A DNA stretch of 64,000 bases from Sulfurospirillum oryzae (GCF_025770725.1 NZ_JANZKZ010000002.1:310001-374000); one strand, 5' to 3'; shown: positions 1-10,146, counted from the first letter of the stretch. The notes: generated by a model from the letters alone, not told the origin. Translations and numbers: made by a program.

Positions 1-936
1 GATTAGCTCGTAAGTATTGAACATAATATGTCCACCATCAAGAGCTGGAATAGGCAAAAGATTGATGACACCAAGATTGACTGAAATAAGAGCAATTAAG
101 GCAAAAAGTGCGACAAGCCCAGCGGCACTTGCTTCTGATGTCACTTGAACAATAGAGATAATGCCACCCAACTCTTTAGGTGAGACAACACCTTCAACAA
201 GTTTTTGCAGACTTGTTAAAATGAGTGTCGTTGCTTTGGCAGTTTGATCATAAGCAAAACCAAAAAGTTCATTGGCGCCATAAACCACTTCAATCGTTTT
301 ACCACTTGGTGCAACCCCAATCATTTTCTTTTGCTTTGTTTCGCCAAACATATTTTGATATTCACTAATTTTAGGGGTTAAAAGGAGTGTTTGCACACTT
401 CCTGCACGTTCCACTTTTAGCTCGATTTTATCCATGCTTTTTTGAATGATTGCACTGACTTCATCCCACGCCTCAATCACAATACCATTGATCATGACAA
501 TACGGTCATTTTCCTGAAGTCCCGCTTCAAGGGCAGGGGAGTTTTCACTGATTTTACCAATGATAGGCGCGTATTTGCTAACCCCCATTGCTCCGACAGC
601 CATAAAAAGAAGAAACGCTAGTAAAAAATTTGAAAAAGGACCCGCAAAAAGAATGATAATACGCTTCCATGGTGCTTTTGTGTTGTAGCTGTCCGCATCA
701 TAGCTTACTTTAGTGGGATCACGGTCGTCTTGCCCTTTCATCTGCACATATCCACCTAGAGGAATCAGCGAGAGGCAATACTCTGTGTTACCGACAATTT
801 TTGTGAAGATTTTTTTACCAAATCCGATGCTAAAAACTTCAACGTGTACACCAAAAAAACGAGCAGCTAAGAAGTGACCCAATTCATGGAAAAAAATAAG
901 AAAAGAGAGAACTAAAATGGAAGTAAGTGTTCCCAT
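1..936 (-). CDS. rseP: RIP metalloprotease RseP (site-2 protease), cut by the window edge
   Basis: Intramembrane zinc metalloprotease that cleaves membrane-embedded substrates such as anti-sigma factors. The gene starts at 936 and runs off the left edge, so only the first 312 codons are present. The start reads MGTLTSILVLSFLIFFHELG, with the zinc-binding HExxH motif (HELGH) inside the first membrane segment. A PDZ-type region follows (SPALEAGLQENDRIVMINGI). The second zinc motif is near the end of the visible part, in NLLPIPALDGGH, where the LDG aspartate is the third ligand. Its ATG overlaps the stop codon of pgsA (TAATG), so the two are translationally coupled. The family is certain; the substrate is not visible from sequence. 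Confidence 0.93.
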   Translation of the reverse strand, partial: MGTLTSILVLSFLIFFHELGHFLAARFFGVHVEVFSIGFGKKIFTKIVGNTEYCLSLIPLGGYVQMKGQDDRDPTKVSYDADSYNTKAPWKRIIILFAGPFSNFLLAFLLFMAVGAMGVSKYAPIIGKISENSPALEAGLQENDRIVMINGIVIEAWDEVSAIIQKSMDKIELKVERAGSVQTLLLTPKISEYQNMFGETKQKKMIGVAPSGKTIEVVYGANELFGFAYDQTAKATTLILTSLQKLVEGVVSPKELGGIISIVQVTSEASAAGLVALFALIALISVNLGVINLLPIPALDGGHIMFNTYELI

Positions 937-1478
937 TAATGGCTCTCTTTTTTAGTGTATCCGATGATGTATTCATAGCCTGAGTAGAGTGTTAGAGCAA
1001 CGGCTGCCCAGAGTAAAAGGTTTGCATAAGGCCAGTTCATCATTAAAAAGCCAATGGCGATCATCTGAAGAACGGTTTTGACTTTTCCAGCCATACTTGC
1101 CGCAATATCCTTACCTTCGCCCATTGCCGCTACACGAAGACCTGTAATGAAAAATTCGCGTGTAAGGATGAGAAAGATCGCCCATGGATTGGCTCGATCT
1201 ATCATCATTAGACCAAGAAATGCCGCTAAAGTGAGCATTTTATCAGCTAGGGGATCTAGAATGGCGCCTAATTGTGTCATTTGATTCCAACTGCGCGCAA
1301 TGTAGCCATCGAAGAAATCGGTAGCGCTTGCGATCACAAAAATCAAAGCCGCAAAAAAGTCTATCCAGCTTGGATGTAAACTTGCAAAAAGAGGCAAGTC
1401 ACGATTGACCAAGAGGACAAACATGAGTGGTGCTAAACCTATGCGTAAAGAGGCTAAAAGATTAGGAAGGTTCATCAT
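936..1478 (-). CDS. pgsA: CDP-diacylglycerol-glycerol-3-phosphate 3-phosphatidyltransferase
   Basis: Makes phosphatidylglycerol phosphate from CDP-diacylglycerol and glycerol-3-phosphate, the committed step to phosphatidylglycerol in the inner membrane. The complete CDP-alcohol phosphotransferase signature is present: D54, D57-G58, A61-R62, G71, D75 and D79. There are several hydrophobic segments, and the length of 180 residues is usual for PgsA. The ORF begins MMNLPNLL; the second Met, three bases downstream, is equally possible. It overlaps the upstream SDR gene by 4 bases and the downstream rseP start by 1 base, so the genes form one operon. Confidence 0.93.
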   Translation of the reverse strand: MMNLPNLLASLRIGLAPLMFVLLVNRDLPLFASLHPSWIDFFAALIFVIASATDFFDGYIARSWNQMTQLGAILDPLADKMLTLAAFLGLMMIDRANPWAIFLILTREFFITGLRVAAMGEGKDIAASMAGKVKTVLQMIAIGFLMMNWPYANLLLWAAVALTLYSGYEYIIGYTKKESH

Positions 1479-2242
1479 TTAAACGTTGTTCCACCATCAA
1501 TTAACATGGTATGCCCTGTAATCCATGATGCCTTATCTGAACAGAGAAACAGACATGCGCCCGCTAAGTCTTGTGGTTGACCCATACGACCCAAAGGTGA
1601 AAGTTTAGCTGTAATGTCGCGAACTTCTTCATAGTTTGTAAATGCTCTTAAAGCATCTGTTTCAATGGGGCCACCACTCACGGCATTAACGCGAATTCCC
1701 ATGCAACCAAGTTCAGCCGCAGCGTAACGAACCATGGTTTCAACAGCTGCTTTTGCGGTACCATGACCTGCATAGTTTTCAATGTAAACGAGGTTACCTG
1801 TTGATGAAAGAGAGATGATACTTCCTCCACCCACTTTTTCCATACGTTTTGCTGCTTCTTGAGCGCCTACAACAAATGCGTTAACGGTTGCCGTAAAGAT
1901 GTTATTGATACCACGAGGTTTAAGTTTCATAAACTTGGTATATCCACCTACAACAGGACGACCTGAGATGATCGCATTAGAGATAAAAAAGTCAATACGA
2001 TCAAAATCTTTGTCGATCTCTAAAAAAAGATCTTTGTAGGTCTCTGGTTCTAAAATATTGAGTGGATAAGCTTTTGCTTTAATGCCATATTTTGTTTCCA
2101 AGTCTTTTACTTGCTCTTTTGCTAACTCTTCATTTGAGTTATAGGTAAATGCAACATTCACACCTGCTTGGGCAAATTCATAAACAATGGCTTGACCGAT
2201 ACCTCTAGTACCGCCGCTAATGACAAGTGTTTTCCCCTTCAT
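1475..2242 (-). CDS. FabL-like enoyl-ACP reductase (short-chain dehydrogenase family)
   Basis: NAD(P)H-dependent short-chain dehydrogenase/reductase of 255 residues. The N-terminal nucleotide-binding loop is SGGTRGIG (residues 9-16). The catalytic spacing is Y157-x6-K164 (YAGHGTAK), which is the enoyl-ACP reductase pattern, not the Y-x3-K of ordinary SDRs. The C-terminal half (VNAVSGGPIETDAL, LIDGG) resembles Bacillus FabL. The likely role is the last reduction of fatty-acid elongation. The homologous position in Helicobacter and Campylobacter is often labelled a generic oxidoreductase or 7-alpha-hydroxysteroid dehydrogenase, which the Y-x6-K spacing argues against. It is coupled to dapA by a 1-base overlap. 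Whether the cell also has FabI cannot be seen here. Confidence 0.75.
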   Translation of the reverse strand: MKGKTLVISGGTRGIGQAIVYEFAQAGVNVAFTYNSNEELAKEQVKDLETKYGIKAKAYPLNILEPETYKDLFLEIDKDFDRIDFFISNAIISGRPVVGGYTKFMKLKPRGINNIFTATVNAFVVGAQEAAKRMEKVGGGSIISLSSTGNLVYIENYAGHGTAKAAVETMVRYAAAELGCMGIRVNAVSGGPIETDALRAFTNYEEVRDITAKLSPLGRMGQPQDLAGACLFLCSDKASWITGHTMLIDGGTTFK

Positions 2243-3135
2243 TAAAATCCTTTAATCGTATATTTTTTGAGTGTATTTTCAATACGTTTCATATTCTCGT
2301 TGCTTGGCGCGCAGAGTGGTAGACGATATTCCAATGTTTCAAGCAAGCCTGCGATATACATTGCCGCTTTTATAGGAATAGGGTTACTTTCACAGAAAAG
2401 AGTTTTGTTGATCTCATAAAGTGAGTCATTAATGGCTTTTGCTCCATGAAAATCGCCTGCTAGTGCTAAATGCGTAAGCTCCGAGATTTGATCTGGCAAA
2501 ATGTTTGATGTCACAGAAATAACACCTGACCCTCCATTTGAGAGAATAGGGTAGTTAATCGCATCTTCACCGCTAAAGACAGCCAATTTGGGCTGATGAG
2601 CCAGTAAATCAACACAACGATCAATAGAACCCGTTGCTTCTTTAACGCCAAAGATATTTGGGCATGCATCATAGAGTCTAAAGATGGTATCAGGGAGTAA
2701 ATCACAGCCTGTACGTCCCGGTACATTGTATAAAAGGACGGGAATATCTACAGAGCTTGCAATGGCTTTATAGTGTTGAAAAAGACCTTCTTGCGTTGGT
2801 TTGTTGTAGTAGGGTGTAACTGAAAGAATACCGTGTGCGCCATGTGCTTGTGCAAACTTAGCCAATCCAATGGCTTCATGGGTTGCATTGCTTCCAGCCC
2901 CTGCAAGGACTTTAACATCACTTTTTGAGCAGACATCAACAGCAATTTCGATACAACGGCGGTGTTCGTCGTGATCAAGTGTTGCACTTTCACCCGTTGT
3001 ACCCACAGGAACAACAACATCAATGCCATTTTTAATCTGTCTTTCTATCAATTTTGCATAGTGAACTTCATCGAGTTTTCCATTTTTAAATGGTGTAATA
3101 AGCGCGGTCATCGCTCCTTGTAACGAGTGGTGCAT
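2242..3135 (-). CDS. dapA: 4-hydroxy-tetrahydrodipicolinate synthase
   Basis: Condenses pyruvate with aspartate semialdehyde, the first step of the lysine/diaminopimelate branch that also supplies peptidoglycan. It is a TIM-barrel class I aldolase of 297 residues. Visible active-site elements are the TTGES loop (T46-T47), Y136 in LLYNVPG and the Schiff-base lysine K165 in GVKEATG. The YYNKPTQEG segment is typical of the family. It lies directly downstream of the M16 peptidase gene, the same order as in Campylobacter jejuni, and overlaps the next gene by 1 base. Confidence 0.96.
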   Translation of the reverse strand: MHHSLQGAMTALITPFKNGKLDEVHYAKLIERQIKNGIDVVVPVGTTGESATLDHDEHRRCIEIAVDVCSKSDVKVLAGAGSNATHEAIGLAKFAQAHGAHGILSVTPYYNKPTQEGLFQHYKAIASSVDIPVLLYNVPGRTGCDLLPDTIFRLYDACPNIFGVKEATGSIDRCVDLLAHQPKLAVFSGEDAINYPILSNGGSGVISVTSNILPDQISELTHLALAGDFHGAKAINDSLYEINKTLFCESNPIPIKAAMYIAGLLETLEYRLPLCAPSNENMKRIENTLKKYTIKGF

Positions 3136-3136
3136 C

Positions 3137-4438
3137 TTAATAATCCTTTCTTAATATCACAGTCGTAGAGGACTGTGGGAGTAAATATTTGTTAACAGCT
3201 TTGATTATATCTTCTTTTTTGAGCTTATTGATGCCCTCTTCATAATTTAGTAACGGGGTAATGTCCCCCTTGGCATAGTAAGAACCAAACAGTGAGGCTA
3301 ACTCACTTGAACTTTCTAAATTATGAATAAAATCGGCTTTTGTATTGATCTTTATCTTTTCAATATCTTTATCGCTTACATTGCCTTTTTTTAGACTATC
3401 AATAATTTTTAATATCTCTGCTTCAACGCTTTCCGCTTTCACACCGGGGTTACAGACTGCTAAAAACAGAAAGATCGAAGGATCTTTCGCTTCCATAGCG
3501 TAGCCGTAGATTTGGTTGACCAATTGTTTTTCATCCACTAAAGTACGGTGGAGCTTACTGCTCTTTCCACTACTTAGAAGTTCACTTAATGCTGAAAGTG
3601 CAACTTGATCTTCATGTGTGAAGTTTGGAATCTTATAGGCAATCGCTACCATTTCCACTTCACTCTCTTTTTTAATAAGAAGGCGCTTTGCACCATCTTG
3701 TTGTGGTTCAACTTGATGATGTGCGGCAGGAATTGGCATTGTATTTTTTATTTCACCAAAATACTTTGCAACATTGTTAAAAACAACTTCGGGCGTAATA
3801 TCACCAGCCACAACAACGATGGCATTGGAAGGTTGATAATATTTGGAGTGAAAACTACGAATATCTTCAATGCTCCAGTTTTTAATATCCTCTTTAAATC
3901 CTATCGGTGTCCAGTGGTAAGGATGATAGGTAAATGCATTATTAAAAAGTCTAAAATACAAATAGCCAATCGGCGAGTTATCGGTTCTCCAAAGTCTTTC
4001 TTCAAGAACAACATTGCGCTCTGGTTGAAACTCTTCATCGGTAAGTTTAAGATTTTGCATGAGTTCTGCAAAAAGCTCTAAAGATTTTGGTAAATTCTTC
4101 GAAGAGCTTTTGATGAAATAATGCGTATAATCAAAACCTGTTGAAGCATTATTGACACCACCAAATCCTTTGACGATTTCATCAAATTCACCTGTTTTAA
4201 GGTTTTTTGTTGATTTGAAATTGAGGTGCTCCAACATGTGAGCGATGCCGCTTTTTCCCATGATTTCATTGCCGCTTCCGACTTTATAAAAAATGTCTGT
4301 GGTAATGACATCACTTTTATTGTTCATAGGAATAACAACAATTTGTAGGCCATTCTCCAACGTTTTGGTAAAGTGCTCAGGAAGAGAGTTAGCCATTAAT
4401 GCTCCTAAAAATGTTAAAAATAGTAGTAACTGTTTCAT
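3137..4438 (-). CDS. M16 family zinc peptidase with signal sequence
   Basis: Pitrilysin/insulinase-family peptidase of 433 residues. It begins with a hydrophobic export signal ([18 protein letters not shown]), so it is probably periplasmic. The inverted zinc motif HxxEH is at residues 67-71 (HMLEH), and the downstream glutamate ligand is likely in the VVLEERLWR segment near residue 147. A second M16-type domain follows. In Campylobacterota this gene always lies between pyrD and dapA; its substrate is unknown. It is related to the processing peptidases PqqF and MPP but there is no pqq context here. Confidence 0.88.
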   Translation of the reverse strand: MKQLLLFLTFLGALMANSLPEHFTKTLENGLQIVVIPMNNKSDVITTDIFYKVGSGNEIMGKSGIAHMLEHLNFKSTKNLKTGEFDEIVKGFGGVNNASTGFDYTHYFIKSSSKNLPKSLELFAELMQNLKLTDEEFQPERNVVLEERLWRTDNSPIGYLYFRLFNNAFTYHPYHWTPIGFKEDIKNWSIEDIRSFHSKYYQPSNAIVVVAGDITPEVVFNNVAKYFGEIKNTMPIPAAHHQVEPQQDGAKRLLIKKESEVEMVAIAYKIPNFTHEDQVALSALSELLSSGKSSKLHRTLVDEKQLVNQIYGYAMEAKDPSIFLFLAVCNPGVKAESVEAEILKIIDSLKKGNVSDKDIEKIKINTKADFIHNLESSSELASLFGSYYAKGDITPLLNYEEGINKLKKEDIIKAVNKYLLPQSSTTVILRKDY

Positions 4439-4444
4439 GCGTTA

Positions 4445-5509
4445 TCATCTCCTGTCGCTTCCTATAACTTCGCTAATATGACTAAATCCATCTCTTTCCA
4501 TACGCTCTAAAATGCCTTGATTTATCGCACGGTTGAGTGAAGGACCTTTGAAAATAAATGCGGTATAGATTTGAATCAAACTCGCTCCTGCTTTGAGTCT
4601 TCTATACGCTTCATCCGCAGAATCAATACCGCCAACGGAAATCAATGTTGTTTTGCCAAAAAATTCTTTAGCAAGTGCGTCAAACATCGCAAAGCTCTTT
4701 TCGGTGAGCACCTTACCACTAATGCCACCAAAATCTTTTGCATTTGGAAGCAAAGAGTAGTCGATGGTTGTATTGGTTGCCACGATTCCCGCTGCACCAT
4801 TTTCAAGAGCAGTTGAGCTTACATGTAAAGCATCAGACACCGCTAGATCAGGTGCGATTTTAAGCAGAACAGGTTTACATGTAAGCTCTTTTGCCATCAC
4901 AAAAAGATCTTTAATAAACTGTTCATTTTGTAAATCTCTAAGGCCTGGTGTGTTAGGCGAAGAGATGTTAATGACCAAATAATCGCTCAAGTCTTTAAAA
5001 CGCTTAATCAGTTTTTCATAGTCTTTAAGCGCATTTTCGGCTGATGTTGTTTTGTTTTTACCAATGTTAGCACCTAATGGTGTGGCAAAAGGGTAGAGTG
5101 ATTCTAATCGCTTACCGACTTTGTACATGCCTTCATTGTTAAAACCCATAGCATTTTGAATGGACTCTTGCTCAACATAACGAAACAGTCTTGGTTTGGC
5201 ATTGCCACTTTGAGGCTCAGGTGTAATCGTACCATACTCAATGTGCCCAAATCCAAGGGCTGTAAGCATTTTGATCATGGTAGCATTTTTGTCAAATCCT
5301 GCACCAAGACCTAGAGGATTTAAAAATGTTGTTCCCAAAAGTTCTTGTTCAAGGCGTTTGTCATGAATAAAAAACTGTTCTGCTATGGGTTGGAGAATAA
5401 AAGGTGTATAGTTTGCGCCATTTTTAAAGAAAAATTCTGCAATATGGTGCGCATTCTCTGGCGAGAAATTAAACATGAATTTTTTCATCAAGCCATAATA
5501 ATCAAACAT
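4445..5509 (-). CDS. pyrD: Dihydroorotate dehydrogenase (quinone), class 2
   Basis: FMN enzyme of pyrimidine synthesis that oxidises dihydroorotate to orotate and passes electrons to the quinone pool at the inner membrane. The 354-residue length and the N-terminal helical extension (about residues 1-45) are those of the membrane-associated class 2. The active-site serine loop is NISSPNTPGLR. FMN/phosphate-binding glycines are in ISVGGIDSADEA near the C terminus, and the substrate loop contains NAMGFNNEG. It starts the pyrD-peptidase-dapA-SDR-pgsA-rseP operon, with only 6 bases to the next gene. Confidence 0.95.
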   Translation of the reverse strand: MFDYYGLMKKFMFNFSPENAHHIAEFFFKNGANYTPFILQPIAEQFFIHDKRLEQELLGTTFLNPLGLGAGFDKNATMIKMLTALGFGHIEYGTITPEPQSGNAKPRLFRYVEQESIQNAMGFNNEGMYKVGKRLESLYPFATPLGANIGKNKTTSAENALKDYEKLIKRFKDLSDYLVINISSPNTPGLRDLQNEQFIKDLFVMAKELTCKPVLLKIAPDLAVSDALHVSSTALENGAAGIVATNTTIDYSLLPNAKDFGGISGKVLTEKSFAMFDALAKEFFGKTTLISVGGIDSADEAYRRLKAGASLIQIYTAFIFKGPSLNRAINQGILERMERDGFSHISEVIGSDRR

Positions 5510-5538
5510 CTTTTATTTCCTTCAATATAAAGTACGCG

Positions 5539-5544
5539 ATTATA
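5539..5544 (-). promoter_or_regulatory. Predicted -10 box upstream of pyrD
   Basis: On the minus strand the 74-bp gap between msbA and pyrD contains a perfect TATAAT, about 30 bases upstream of the pyrD ATG. No clear -35 hexamer is seen, which is common for sigma-70 promoters of Campylobacterota. It probably drives the pyrD-rseP operon. Confidence 0.5.
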
Positions 5545-5583
5545 CTCCATAAAAGATAAAAGATGGTTGATTTTAGCCTATTG

Positions 5584-7299
5584 CTAGTGCTGTAAGCCTT
5601 TGAGATTAAGATACTCTTTGGAGTTTGCGAGTAACTCTTCATCGCTTCCAATAGCACAAATTTTGCCATGTTTAAGAAGCGCGATTTTATCTGCTTTTTT
5701 GATGGTGCTCAGACGGTGTGCAATGACAAAAGTGATTTTATCTTTGATGAGATTTTCAATCGCTTCGGTAATTTTTTGTTCACTTTGTGTGTCTAGTGCA
5801 GAAGTGGCTTCATCTAAAATAAGCACTTGTGGATTAGTGTAAATCGCGCGTGCTATGGCAATGCGTTGCCTTTGTCCGCCTGAGAGATTGGTTCCAAATT
5901 CATCTAAATGCGTGTAAATTCCCTCACTTAGGCTTTGTACAAATTCATACGCATTGGCTTTTTGCAATGCATCAATGACTTTAGCCTCATCAATCTCTTT
6001 GCCATAAGCAACGTTTGCTGCAATGCTATCGTGAAAAATATAGACGCGTTGGGTTACCATCGCAATATTGTGACGCAAATCGTGCAGATCAAATGATTTT
6101 AGATCCATACCATTAATTTGTATAGTGCCAGATTTTGGATCGTAAAAGCGCATCAGCATATTCATTAAAGAACTTTTACCACCACCGCTATCACCGATGA
6201 GAGCGATCATTTCGCCTGCTTTCGCTTCAAGTGTTACATCATTTAAAGCTTGTTTCTCTCCATAAAACAGTGAAACATTGTTAAAAGAGATCGTATTGAT
6301 TTTTTGAGGTAAAGATTCTGTTCCCGATGGAATAGAAGGTCGTTGATCCAGCAAGAAGAAAATACGCTCACTTGCCACTAAGGCGTCTTGCATTCGATTG
6401 TAAAGACCAGAAATTCTCTTAATTGGGGTATAAAGCATAAAAAGGGCTGTTAAAAAAGAGAAAAATGCACCTACACTCATGCTTCCTTCTATAACCTCTT
6501 TACCGCCCACTAAAATAACAACAGCAACGCCGATAGAACCCAATGTTTCCATGACCGGGCTAACAAGTTCGTTGACTTTAACCGATTTCATGGTGAGTTT
6601 AAAAAAGCGTTCATTATCTTTTTGAAAAAGTTCATGCTCATAAGCTTGGGCATTATTGGCTTGAATAATTTCAATGTTATTGAAAATTTCACTTAGTTTT
6701 GCCGTAATATCAGATATTTTTTCTTGTGATTGGCGTGAAACTTTCTTCATTTTTTTAGAGAGAATACTCAAAGGATAAACAGCCAAAGGCATAACGACCA
6801 GCGCATAAAAAGCAAGTTCATAACTTTGATAAATCACAACACCAATCAGACCAAAAATAGTAAATGTTTCTCGTAAAAACTCAGGAATGAGATTGGAAAC
6901 AACGGTACGTACACGTTCAACGTCGTTCGTATTACGGCTAATAAGTTCACCTGTTCGGTATTCATGGAAAAATGAGAGGTCAAGTTTTAAAAGATTTTCT
7001 AAAATATTTTCACGAAAACGTCTGATAATATCATGCCCAATATAAGCTGTGTAGTAAGCTTGCATATACCTACCAGCCTCTTTGATCGCATAAACGGCAA
7101 TAATGGCATAAGGCAAAAGCTGTAGCATCTCTTTATCTTTTGCAATAAAAATTTCATCTAAAAGAGGTTTTACAAGATAAGCAGAGTAAGCCGTACCACC
7201 ACTGGAAAGTCCCATACCAACAATAGCCAAAATAAAATAAGGTATGTAATCTTTAAAAAAAGGAGAAAAACGCTTTAAAACATCTTTAAGGCTATACAT
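5584..7299 (-). CDS. msbA: Lipid A/lipid-flippase type ABC exporter (MsbA-like)
   Basis: Half-transporter fused to its ATPase, 571 residues, acting in the inner membrane; by position and family it probably flips lipid A-core. The N-terminal six-helix domain (about residues 1-310) is followed by an ABC domain with Walker A GDSGGGKSS, signature LSGGQRQR, Walker B VLILDEATSALD and switch histidine in VIAHRLST. I chose the ATG at 7299 (MYSLKDVLKRF) because AAAAGGTG lies before it and because it then starts 2 bases after the cysS stop; a longer reading frame begins at 7320. The order cysS-msbA-pyrD is conserved in the class. Confidence 0.88.
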   Translation of the reverse strand: MYSLKDVLKRFSPFFKDYIPYFILAIVGMGLSSGGTAYSAYLVKPLLDEIFIAKDKEMLQLLPYAIIAVYAIKEAGRYMQAYYTAYIGHDIIRRFRENILENLLKLDLSFFHEYRTGELISRNTNDVERVRTVVSNLIPEFLRETFTIFGLIGVVIYQSYELAFYALVVMPLAVYPLSILSKKMKKVSRQSQEKISDITAKLSEIFNNIEIIQANNAQAYEHELFQKDNERFFKLTMKSVKVNELVSPVMETLGSIGVAVVILVGGKEVIEGSMSVGAFFSFLTALFMLYTPIKRISGLYNRMQDALVASERIFFLLDQRPSIPSGTESLPQKINTISFNNVSLFYGEKQALNDVTLEAKAGEMIALIGDSGGGKSSLMNMLMRFYDPKSGTIQINGMDLKSFDLHDLRHNIAMVTQRVYIFHDSIAANVAYGKEIDEAKVIDALQKANAYEFVQSLSEGIYTHLDEFGTNLSGGQRQRIAIARAIYTNPQVLILDEATSALDTQSEQKITEAIENLIKDKITFVIAHRLSTIKKADKIALLKHGKICAIGSDEELLANSKEYLNLKGLQH

Positions 7300-7301
7300 T
7301 T

Positions 7302-8699
7302 TTAATTCACCTTTTCCCATTGCGTACCTGTTGCTGTATCCATTAGCTGTATCTGTTTGCTTTCAAGAAGGGAACGAATTTCATCTGCTTTAGCGAAATC
7401 TTTCGCTTTTTTAGCCTCGGTTCGCTCTTGTATTAGTGCTTCAATCTCTGCTTTTTCAGCCTCGCTAACACCCATTTGAAAATAGACGTAAGGATTGTAG
7501 AGACCGATACCAAGTAACGATTCAATCCAGATCAGATTGGCATGAGTGATGGCTTTAAAAGCTTTATCTTTAGGGTTAGAATCGAGCATTTCATTGGCGT
7601 AAGAGATCATTTCATCTAAGCTTGCCAGTGCTTTTGAAATGTTCAAATCATCACTCAGTGCTTCAAGCATGAGTTCTTTAAAGCTTGAAGAAACTTCACT
7701 TGGCGTGATTTCAAAAATTCTTTTTTTAAGTCGGTAGAGTTTATCAAGTCGTTTTTTTGTGTTTAAAAGATCCTCTTCCGCAAAGTTAAAGTTAGCCCTA
7801 TAATGTGTCGCAAGGAGGTAAAATCGAAGCACCTCTCCGCTATAGATAGCAAGAGCATCTTTAAGAAAAAAGCTATTGCCCAATGATTTACTCATTTTTT
7901 CACCACTGATCGTGACAAATCCGTTGTGCATCCAGTATTTGGCAAGCTCTTGATCGCTTTTACATCTGGTTTGTGCCGCTTCATTTTCATGGTGAGGAAA
8001 GAGAAGGTCAGCACCTCCTGCATGAATATCGATTTGATACGCCCCACTGCTTGCAAGATGTTTTTCTATCATCGCTGAACACTCAATGTGCCACCCTGGA
8101 CGGCCCACTCCAAAAGGAGCAGGGTAACTTGGTTCATTCGCTTTGGAAAATTTCCAGAGTGCAAAATCTTTTTGATCTTTCTTCTCTTCTTTTTGCTCTA
8201 CTCTTGCTTGTGTTGCATCTTCTTCAATAGAACGATGACTTAAAGAGAGGTATTTATGATCTTTGGAAGTATCAAAATAGATTCCATCGCTTGTTGCATA
8301 CGCAACCTTTTTACCGAGCATTGCATCGATAAATGTGATAATCTCCAAAACCGTTTCTGTAGCCTTTGGTTCAATGTCTGCGTCGTTTACATGTAAAGCG
8401 TGCATCTCGTTTTTATAGCGTTCGATATAAAAAGAGGTGATCTCTTCAAGTGACTTGCCACTCTCTTTCATTTTGTGAATGATTTTGTCATCAATGTCAG
8501 TAAAGTTTTTTACAAAAGTCACGCGATAACCAAGTGCTGTAAAGACACGACGTAAAAGATCAAAAGCGATGGCACTCCTGGCATGTCCTAAGTGTGCATC
8601 ATCATAGACGGTTGGTCCACAAACATAAATCTTTACTTCGTTTTCCTTAATAGGTACAAACAGTAGTTTTTTCTTCACAACTGAATCATAAATAAACAT
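7302..8699 (-). CDS. cysS: Cysteine-tRNA ligase
   Basis: Class I aminoacyl-tRNA synthetase that charges tRNA-Cys, 465 residues, full length. The HIGH-type motif is HLGH in YDDAHLGHARS, and the KMSKS loop is GEKMSKSLGNS. Zinc-binding residues are visible as CGPTVYDDAHLG near the N terminus, and as GRPGWHIECSAM and HHENEAAQ in the middle. It overlaps the end of murJ by 14 bases. Confidence 0.97.
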   Translation of the reverse strand: MFIYDSVVKKKLLFVPIKENEVKIYVCGPTVYDDAHLGHARSAIAFDLLRRVFTALGYRVTFVKNFTDIDDKIIHKMKESGKSLEEITSFYIERYKNEMHALHVNDADIEPKATETVLEIITFIDAMLGKKVAYATSDGIYFDTSKDHKYLSLSHRSIEEDATQARVEQKEEKKDQKDFALWKFSKANEPSYPAPFGVGRPGWHIECSAMIEKHLASSGAYQIDIHAGGADLLFPHHENEAAQTRCKSDQELAKYWMHNGFVTISGEKMSKSLGNSFFLKDALAIYSGEVLRFYLLATHYRANFNFAEEDLLNTKKRLDKLYRLKKRIFEITPSEVSSSFKELMLEALSDDLNISKALASLDEMISYANEMLDSNPKDKAFKAITHANLIWIESLLGIGLYNPYVYFQMGVSEAEKAEIEALIQERTEAKKAKDFAKADEIRSLLESKQIQLMDTATGTQWEKVN

Positions 8700-10095
8700 G
8701 AATTATTTCCTTTAACCAACTTAGCACACCCCACTCAAGGAGTAGCACTAAAATCAAAATAAGTAATTTTTTATTATAAAGTATAGCGAAAAATTTTCGA
8801 GCACCAAAGGATCGGATCGTAAAAAAGAGTAAAACATAAGCCGCAAGTGAGCCTGCAAGCGCAAGTCCAGCTGCACCCATAGGCTTGATAAGAGCAAATG
8901 AAAAGACAAGGTTTGACCCGAGTGAATACATCGCGATAATGGCAGCTTCTCTTTGTCTCATGCCTGCATAAAGCCAAAGTGAGAAGAGTTTTGCAAGTCC
9001 AAAAGGAATTAATCCTATCATGTACATGCCCAAAACCCAAGCGGTCGTTAGACTATCTTCGTGTGAAAAAGAGCCGTGTTCAAACAAAAGCTTGACGATC
9101 TCGTAACTTAACATGTAACCACCCATCGTAGAGGTTGTCAGTAGAAAAGCCAAGACCCAAAAGCCTTGAGAAAGTAGTTTTGATGCTTCTTCTTCGTTGT
9201 TCGCTTTAAGTAATCTCGTGATTTTTGGGAAAATACCCGTGGTGAGGGCAATCGCAAAAAGAGCGAGAGGAAGCTGAAAAATACGGTTTCCATAGTAGAG
9301 ATAACTGATACTTCCTGTCACTAGAAAACTTGCCAATGTTGTGTCTACAAAAGAGACAATTTGAGGAGTGGAATTACCAATAATTGAGTGCCAAAAGGAG
9401 CGATTAAAGCTTTTATTAGCTTCGTTAAGTGCTTCATCTCTTTTATGACGATGTTTAAAAGCAACGACAAAAAGTTTTAAAAAGTTATCTTTTTTTAGGG
9501 CAACCACATGGATGGCAACTTGCATTAACCCACCCACTAAAACACCGTAACTTAGAGCATAAACAATGGTTTTACGATCATAATTTTGAAACAGAAGAAG
9601 GGCTCCTATCATACCAATATTAAGGAGTGCCGTAGAAAAAGCACTGACGGCAAAATGGTGTTTATACTGTAAGAGTGAGCCAAAAAGCGTGACACAAAAA
9701 ATGAGGGGAAGATAGTAAAAATTGATTGCAACAAAAGGTGCTGAGAGTGCTACGGTCTCTTCATCAAATCCAAAAGCAATAATTTTTGCAAAAAACTCGC
9801 TAAATAGGGTGACGATAAGAGAGAATACGATTAGAAAAAGTAGAAAGCGTACAAAAATAGTATACGTAAAAAGTGATTTACGTGGTGTTTTGATAAAGCT
9901 AGGGATGAAGCTCTGTGTAAAAGCACCTTCTGCAAAGATACGGCGGAAAAGATTAGGAAATTTAAACGCCACAAAAAAGATGTCGCTATAGATGTTTGCG
10001 CCTAAAATTGAAGCACTCAGCATATCGCGAATAAAGCCAAATATACGAGAGACAAGGGTTCCGATACTGTTTGTAAAAAATGATTTAATAAGCAT
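8686..10095 (-). CDS. murJ: Lipid II flippase MurJ (MviN family)
   Basis: Integral membrane flippase that moves lipid II across the inner membrane for peptidoglycan synthesis. The 469 residues are almost entirely hydrophobic helices, as expected for a 13-14 helix MOP-superfamily exporter. The N terminus contains the family hallmark SRIFGFIRDMLSASILG, followed by DIFFVAFKFPNLFRRIFAEG, whose arginines belong to the charged central cavity. It starts the murJ-cysS-msbA group on the minus strand and is divergent from the DUF342 gene. Confidence 0.95.
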   Translation of the reverse strand: MLIKSFFTNSIGTLVSRIFGFIRDMLSASILGANIYSDIFFVAFKFPNLFRRIFAEGAFTQSFIPSFIKTPRKSLFTYTIFVRFLLFLIVFSLIVTLFSEFFAKIIAFGFDEETVALSAPFVAINFYYLPLIFCVTLFGSLLQYKHHFAVSAFSTALLNIGMIGALLLFQNYDRKTIVYALSYGVLVGGLMQVAIHVVALKKDNFLKLFVVAFKHRHKRDEALNEANKSFNRSFWHSIIGNSTPQIVSFVDTTLASFLVTGSISYLYYGNRIFQLPLALFAIALTTGIFPKITRLLKANNEEEASKLLSQGFWVLAFLLTTSTMGGYMLSYEIVKLLFEHGSFSHEDSLTTAWVLGMYMIGLIPFGLAKLFSLWLYAGMRQREAAIIAMYSLGSNLVFSFALIKPMGAAGLALAGSLAAYVLLFFTIRSFGARKFFAILYNKKLLILILVLLLEWGVLSWLKEIIHVYL

Positions 10096-10146
10096 GGCGT
10101 ATAGTATCTAAAAATGGTTTAAACAATATTTTTATCTATTTTTTGC

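Noticed and set aside
3605-4081. Plus-strand 158-codon frame opposite the M16 peptidase gene
   Set aside because: It is antisense to a well-supported gene, rich in Cys, Phe and Ile, and has no ribosome site or family motif.
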